This document shows positions 49,701 to 55,700 of a DNA stretch of 64,000 nt, in pieces. The notes beneath the pieces are model-generated. The model did no database searches. It saw nothing but the letters and a program-made list of their open reading frames with translations, and was not told the origin of the DNA. The translations under genes were made by a program, and so were the position numbers. Where the stretch lies: assembly GCA_963921935.1 (NCBI GenBank), contig OY998185.1:60651717-60715716 (forward strand). The letters run 5' to 3'. This DNA comes from Galeruca laticollis (Eukaryota > Arthropoda > Insecta > Coleoptera > Chrysomelidae). Numbering within the stretch: position 1 is the first letter of the stretch; the number at the start of each line of letters is the position of its first letter.

Positions 49701-52700
49701 TAAATCAAAAATCCATATTCAAATCTTTAGTATAAATTTAAAAAAAGAGCATCTCACCTGCAAGTTTTACTAAGAATATTGTGTAAGAAAAGTCTCTTAT
49801 TAATTATTTATAAAACAAAATATAATGTAAAACACTAAACTACACAATATTAACACCACATAAACAAACAGTTTTATCACATCTACAGTAGTTTTGACTT
49901 GACAGTTATGTAGAGGTAGAGGTAGTACTACGACACAGCTTAGAGAGGAACAGATACGAATCCCGGTAAAACATCAAACGATTTTCAACTCGGTATGGCC
50001 GCGATGTTGCCAGTTTAAAATATTTTCTGAATTTCTGAATAATGAAAGGTACAATGGATCTCAGTGAAACACAGATAAAAAGTCTAAATAGTTTTATTTA
50101 CTTCGAGCCGTAATTTGTAAGTCTTTCTAGGACTACTTCGCAACGACTAACTATATAGAATATTAGTTGCAGTCAAATTTAAAGAAAACTAAACACGATA
50201 CGTTATTTGTAAAACTCCTGACTCGGCTTTTAGAAAGGCGAGTCCATTTAGGATAAACAATCTAAATATCTGAATATAATTTTTGCTTAATAACCAATAC
50301 ACCCCCTCAAAAAATATATGATGAAAAATTTATTACTTTACGGCTTTCTGGGGAATTCACAATGATCCAACATCTGTTGCTTGGGTTAGGGAAACCCCAC
50401 AAAACCTAACCAGATCATTAACACTTAAATTTCTAAATCAGTAATAAAAAGAATTTTGTAATGTGAACATTATTTTTCTTCTAATCCCATTTTCTTTCTC
50501 AGTTCCTTGAACTGCTGTGGTGGCAACGACTTTGTCAACAAATCATCTTGTTCTCTACTTGTTCCCTCGTAAAATGGTATTTAATGTCGATATGTTTAGA
50601 ACGTTTGTGACTTACGGGATTATTTGACATTGCTATACAACTTTGGTTGTCTTCATATAAAATTATTGGTTTAAACATATTGACATTAATACTGACAAAT
50701 AAAGATCTTAGCCATAGGGCTTCTTTTACAGCCTCAAAAACGGCCATATATTCCGCTTCGGTTGATGACGCTGCAACCGAATTCTGTCGCCGTGTAATCC
50801 AAGTTACTATACAATTGTCATACAGTTTAAATAAACTTGTACTTCGGTGATCAACTTCATTATTTGCCCAATCAGCATCAACATACCCTGTTAATATTTG
50901 TGCATAATTGTCAATTTTTCTATATACCAATTTAATATTAATCGTTCCTTTTACATATCTTAATACCCGCTTTAAGCATAACCATAATTCTTTATTATTT
51001 TCAGTTACCTACTTAGTAAATTTACCGCTGTACACAGATCGGGACGTATGCACAGCATTGCGTACATTAAACAGCCAATTACATTTCTACAAGGTGCATC
51101 ATAACTATCCTCTGAATTTATTGCGGTATAGTTTAATTTTACTGGTAATGGTGTACTGACGGGGTTGCAATTACTCATATTATATTTTTGTAATACAGAC
51201 TTTAAATACGTTGTTTGATCAAGTGAAATTTCTGAGTTTGATCTGCTTATTCTTATACCCAAAAAATAATTAATTTCTTGTAAATCTACCATATCAAATT
51301 GTTTCATTAAAAACTGTTTAAAATTATTCATTGTATTGTTATCTTTAGTTGCAATCACTAAATCATCCACATATAAAATTACGTAGATATTTTTATTGAC
51401 ATTTCCTCTGTTCAAAAAATATAAACAATTATCTGCTGCTGAATTTACAAATCCTTTTTCAAATAATAAGTTATTAAAACATTCAAACCAACATCGAGCA
51501 GATTGTTTTAAGCCGTATAAAGACTTATTTAATTTACATATAACATTATTTGCATTAACTACAACACCGTCAGGTACTCTCATGTAAATGTTTTCTTTTA
51601 ATGTTCCATTCAAAAATGCTGTCTTCACATCCATTTGATGAACTATCAGCTCATTTTGATTTGCGAACCCAAGCAAGCATCTAAAAGTGCTGATTCGCGC
51701 TACCGGCGCGAACGTTTCATCGTAATCTAACATTTTTCTTTGGCTAAAACCGCGCGCTACCAAGCGAGCTTTATATTTGACCCAATTTCCATTACTATCG
51801 CCTTTTATTGTAAACACCCATTTGCAGTCGACGATATTTACATTATTTGGCTTTTGTACTAGCGTCCACGTTTTATTTTGATCTAATGATTTTAACTCAT
51901 CTTTTATGGCTTTTTCCCATTCAACTCTAAATTTACTTTTAGCTACATCTTGAAAACACTTTGAAATTTCATTTTCCAATATTTGACCAGCTATTAAGTA
52001 ATTTTTAAATTCAAAATCATCTTCTTCTTCGCAATCGTAAGATATTATTGGTTTAGCTTCTAATCTCTCACTCCTTCTTATATCCTGCGCATTATTATTT
52101 AACTTTCTTAATTTACACGTAGTCATATCAGAACTATCTGAGTTCTTACTTATATGTTCAGGGACATCCTTTATTTTAGATGTTCGACCTTTAATGCAAT
52201 TTTCAGGGATAACCTTTTTTATAAGGGTTTGATCGCATATTTTATTATCCGTTTTACCAGGAGAGATTTTATCACCAGCATCACTATCAGCATTACCTCC
52301 TGCTGATAAATTATCTGTGCCTATTGATACATTTTTGCCACTAATTTTTATTTGATCATCGATTTCTTGTCTTGATGTTTTGTATGTAATTTCATCAAAA
52401 ATTACATCTCGTGCAACTATGAATTTTTTCGATTCTGAATCAAAAATCTTATATCCATTTGGCACGTAACCCACAAAAATTCCCTTAAATGATTTACTAT
52501 CAAATTTTTTTTGTTTTTGTTTTATTAGGTACATAAGCTGTACAGCCAAATATTTTTAAAATACTTAATTTCGGTTTTCTATCATGCCACATCTCGTAGG
52601 GAGTTTTATTAAATGTTATGGCTTTAGTAGGTGACCTATTTACTAAGTAAGTTGCAGTTAAAACTGCTTCGCCCCAAAATCGTTTGTCTAAACCCGAGCT

Positions 52701-55700
52701 ATATACCATTGCACGTGCTTTTTCGGTTAAAGTTCGATTCATCCGTTCCGCCACACTGTTTTGTTGCGGAGTATATGGCACCGTAAGATGATATGTTATT
52801 CCTTTTTGTTTACAATACTCCTTCATTTCGCCAGATAAATATTCTCGACCGTTATCGCAATATAAATTGACTATTTTCGTATTAAAATGGGCTTCGCCTT
52901 TTGCAGCGTAATCTTTAAAATAAGTAAAGACTTCATATTTCTTTGACATTAAATAGGTTACGGTATAATGAGTATATTCATCTATAAAGTTTACAAAATA
53001 ATTTTTATCATCTATCGTAGATGGTGTTTTGGACCACATACGTCTGAATGAACAATAAATAGCGGTCTTTTAATATGACGTTTATCTTTTATTTTGGCGA
53101 AAGTAAGGCGTGTTTGTTTTCCGCTTATGCACGCTTCACAAACTGAATTTATGGGATTTATATTTTTTAAATAAACATTATCACTTGCAAGTTCATTTTC
53201 TTTAAATTTTGAAAAATTTTCTTTACTCATTTGGCCCATTCGTTCATGTCACAATATATTTTTGTCAATACTTTTAACAGCAGCCACGTGGCCTGCGGCC
53301 CGTGCTGTATTTCGCGCATTTTGTATTATAAGCTCAATAATATACAAATTATTTATGCGCTTACCTTTTATCATTGTTGTGCTTCCCCTTTTGATTTCCA
53401 CGTTGCCAGTTTCCGTGAACACGACTGACATCCCAGCCTCCTGGATACGCCTCACTGAGATGAGGTTGGCAGGTACACTGCTGCTGTAGAGGACATCCTT
53501 CAATGTTCCATTGTAGCCAAGGGTTGTGTTGATTTCCACTTGCCAAATATGTGTCGCCTCGATGGTTGCATCTTTCTTCGCCACAGTTATGCAAATTAGC
53601 TTCGCTAGCTGTCTGTGTTCTGTGAAGAGCCCCAAATCGTTGATAATATGCTCGGTCGTACCATAGTCTAATATAAAACGTCCTGATTCTTTTTCTTCGT
53701 AATTTGAATCATTAGTACACATAAAGGCAAACGGTTCCTCTACTGCTGCAGAAACATTAGCACTAGTCTTCTGATGATTGTTTTTCTTTTTTTGATAGTG
53801 AGGTTTTTGATACGTCTACAAACTCTGTAGAAGAAGCAATCACGTTTAAGGTGGTTTTTCCTACCACAATGGAAACATTTTTGCACCTGTTTGTTTTTAA
53901 ATGTTTTATTTTTAGGAAAATGTTTTTCTTTCTTCCACCCTTTGTCGTTTGTACTACGAAAATGAAGAGCGTTAGTTGTTGTATCATTATTCTCTCTCGA
54001 TAGATATTCCTCGTGCTCAAGAAGCATTCCTTTTACAAAGGCCAATGTAAGTCTATCATCTGTCATTGTTTTTATTGCAGCTTTAATTGGTGCATAACTT
54101 AAAGGTAGTGAGTTGAGCATATACCATACTTTTGTTGTCTCGTTCACTTCCAAGCCACATGCAGTTAAACCACGCACCATTTCTTCAATTTCCAGCATGT
54201 GTTTCTTCATTCATGTATCAGGCTTTAGTTTGCAGTTAAACAATCGATCTTGGACACATAGTTGTGTGGATACGTTTTTGCAAGCATATAGTCCATCAAA
54301 CTTTTATAAGATTTGTCGAGCTGTCGCCCGTCCTGGAGGTAATTGCGACAGTGTGATATCGTCCAAATATTCAATCAAGGTACCTCTGGCAAACCGCTCC
54401 CATTTTATCCACTCATCAGTAAGTGGATCCTCGTTCAGCACTCTACTCGCACCTTCTTGTTCGATTATTTCCGAAAGTCTAAATTTCCACATTAAATAGT
54501 TTTCTCCATTAAAGAGTTTTAAATTCCGTTTCATCACAGTTGACGTGCCACTCGCCATTTTTATTTATTTATTTTTTATTTCAACTGAACAACTGAAACT
54601 CACGCACAATCACAATCGGTGACTGGGCCCATAACCTAATGAAAGGTATAATGGATCTCAGTAAAACACAAATAAAAAGTCTAAATAGTTTTATTTACTT
54701 CGAGCCGTAATTTGTAAGTCTTTCTAGGACTACTTCGCAACGACTAACTATATAGAATATTAGTTACAGTCAAATTTAGAGAAAACTAAACACGATACGT
54801 TATTTGTAAAACTCCTGACTCGGCTTTTAGAAAGGCCAGTCCATTTAGGATAAACAATCTAAATATCTGAATATAATTTTTGCTTAATAACCAATACTGA
54901 ATTTCTTACAAAATTGCAATGTTGACTCTGGGACAATAACAATTTCCAATGCCGGATCTAGTTTTATTTGGAAATGTCCACTAAATCTTTAAAATTGCGC
55001 CATGAATTAAAACAATAACCATAATCGAATATATTCATGTATTTATTTATAATACATATATGTACATTCTTATGATTTGTTATAAATAATCATTATTCTT
55101 GGGATATTAATTAATAAATACATTTTTAGATAACACAAATCATTACAAAAATCAACCAAAGTACAAATAATTCTTAATTTATTATTATCAAAGGAAATAC
55201 AAACGGGACTAGCCCAAATACAGTATTCACTAACACATCAATTATACAGTATAAATCGATAATTGTAACTATTGAAACTAAATACTACGAAATTAAAACG
55301 TAATTTTGTTATTAAGATACAGTTTTTCAGCTTATTACAAAAAGTAAACAATTTGTCATGGAATATATCAATTTTAACATGGTTATAGACGGAATTGAAA
55401 GATTTACAACACCTATGCAAGGGAGAATTTTGATAATAATTTGTAGCACTAAAGTTAATATCAAAAACTTGAAAATTTCTTATATAATAGGCCAGGATAT
55501 TAAATTTAACGAGGCAGGTAATCTCGTTCGAATCAATAAGATTATTAACAATTTGTGCATAGTTGCCAAAGATATGGTTTATGAAAAAAAGTATATATTT
55601 ATGGTATGATTTTTATACATTATAATCTTTTTAATTGTATAATTCTTTTAATGTCAATAAAATTGATTTAAAACAAGTAATTGTCGAATATTTGTATCTG

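Larger units (their letters stand above)
50041..54896 (-). mobile_element. Ty1/copia LTR retrotransposon, complete structure, mutated
   Basis: Minus orientation. LTRs of 259 bp flank gag, protease, integrase, RT and RNase H in copia order. Flanks CTGAAT (50035-50040 and 54897-54902) form the target duplication. By eye the LTRs differ at about 6 positions, so the insertion is relatively young. At least four in-frame stops or frameshifts disrupt gag and pol. Confidence 0.93.

Noticed and set aside
53231..53489. Plus-strand ORFs within the copia element
   Set aside because: They are opposite the copia protease/integrase frame on the minus strand and show no domain.
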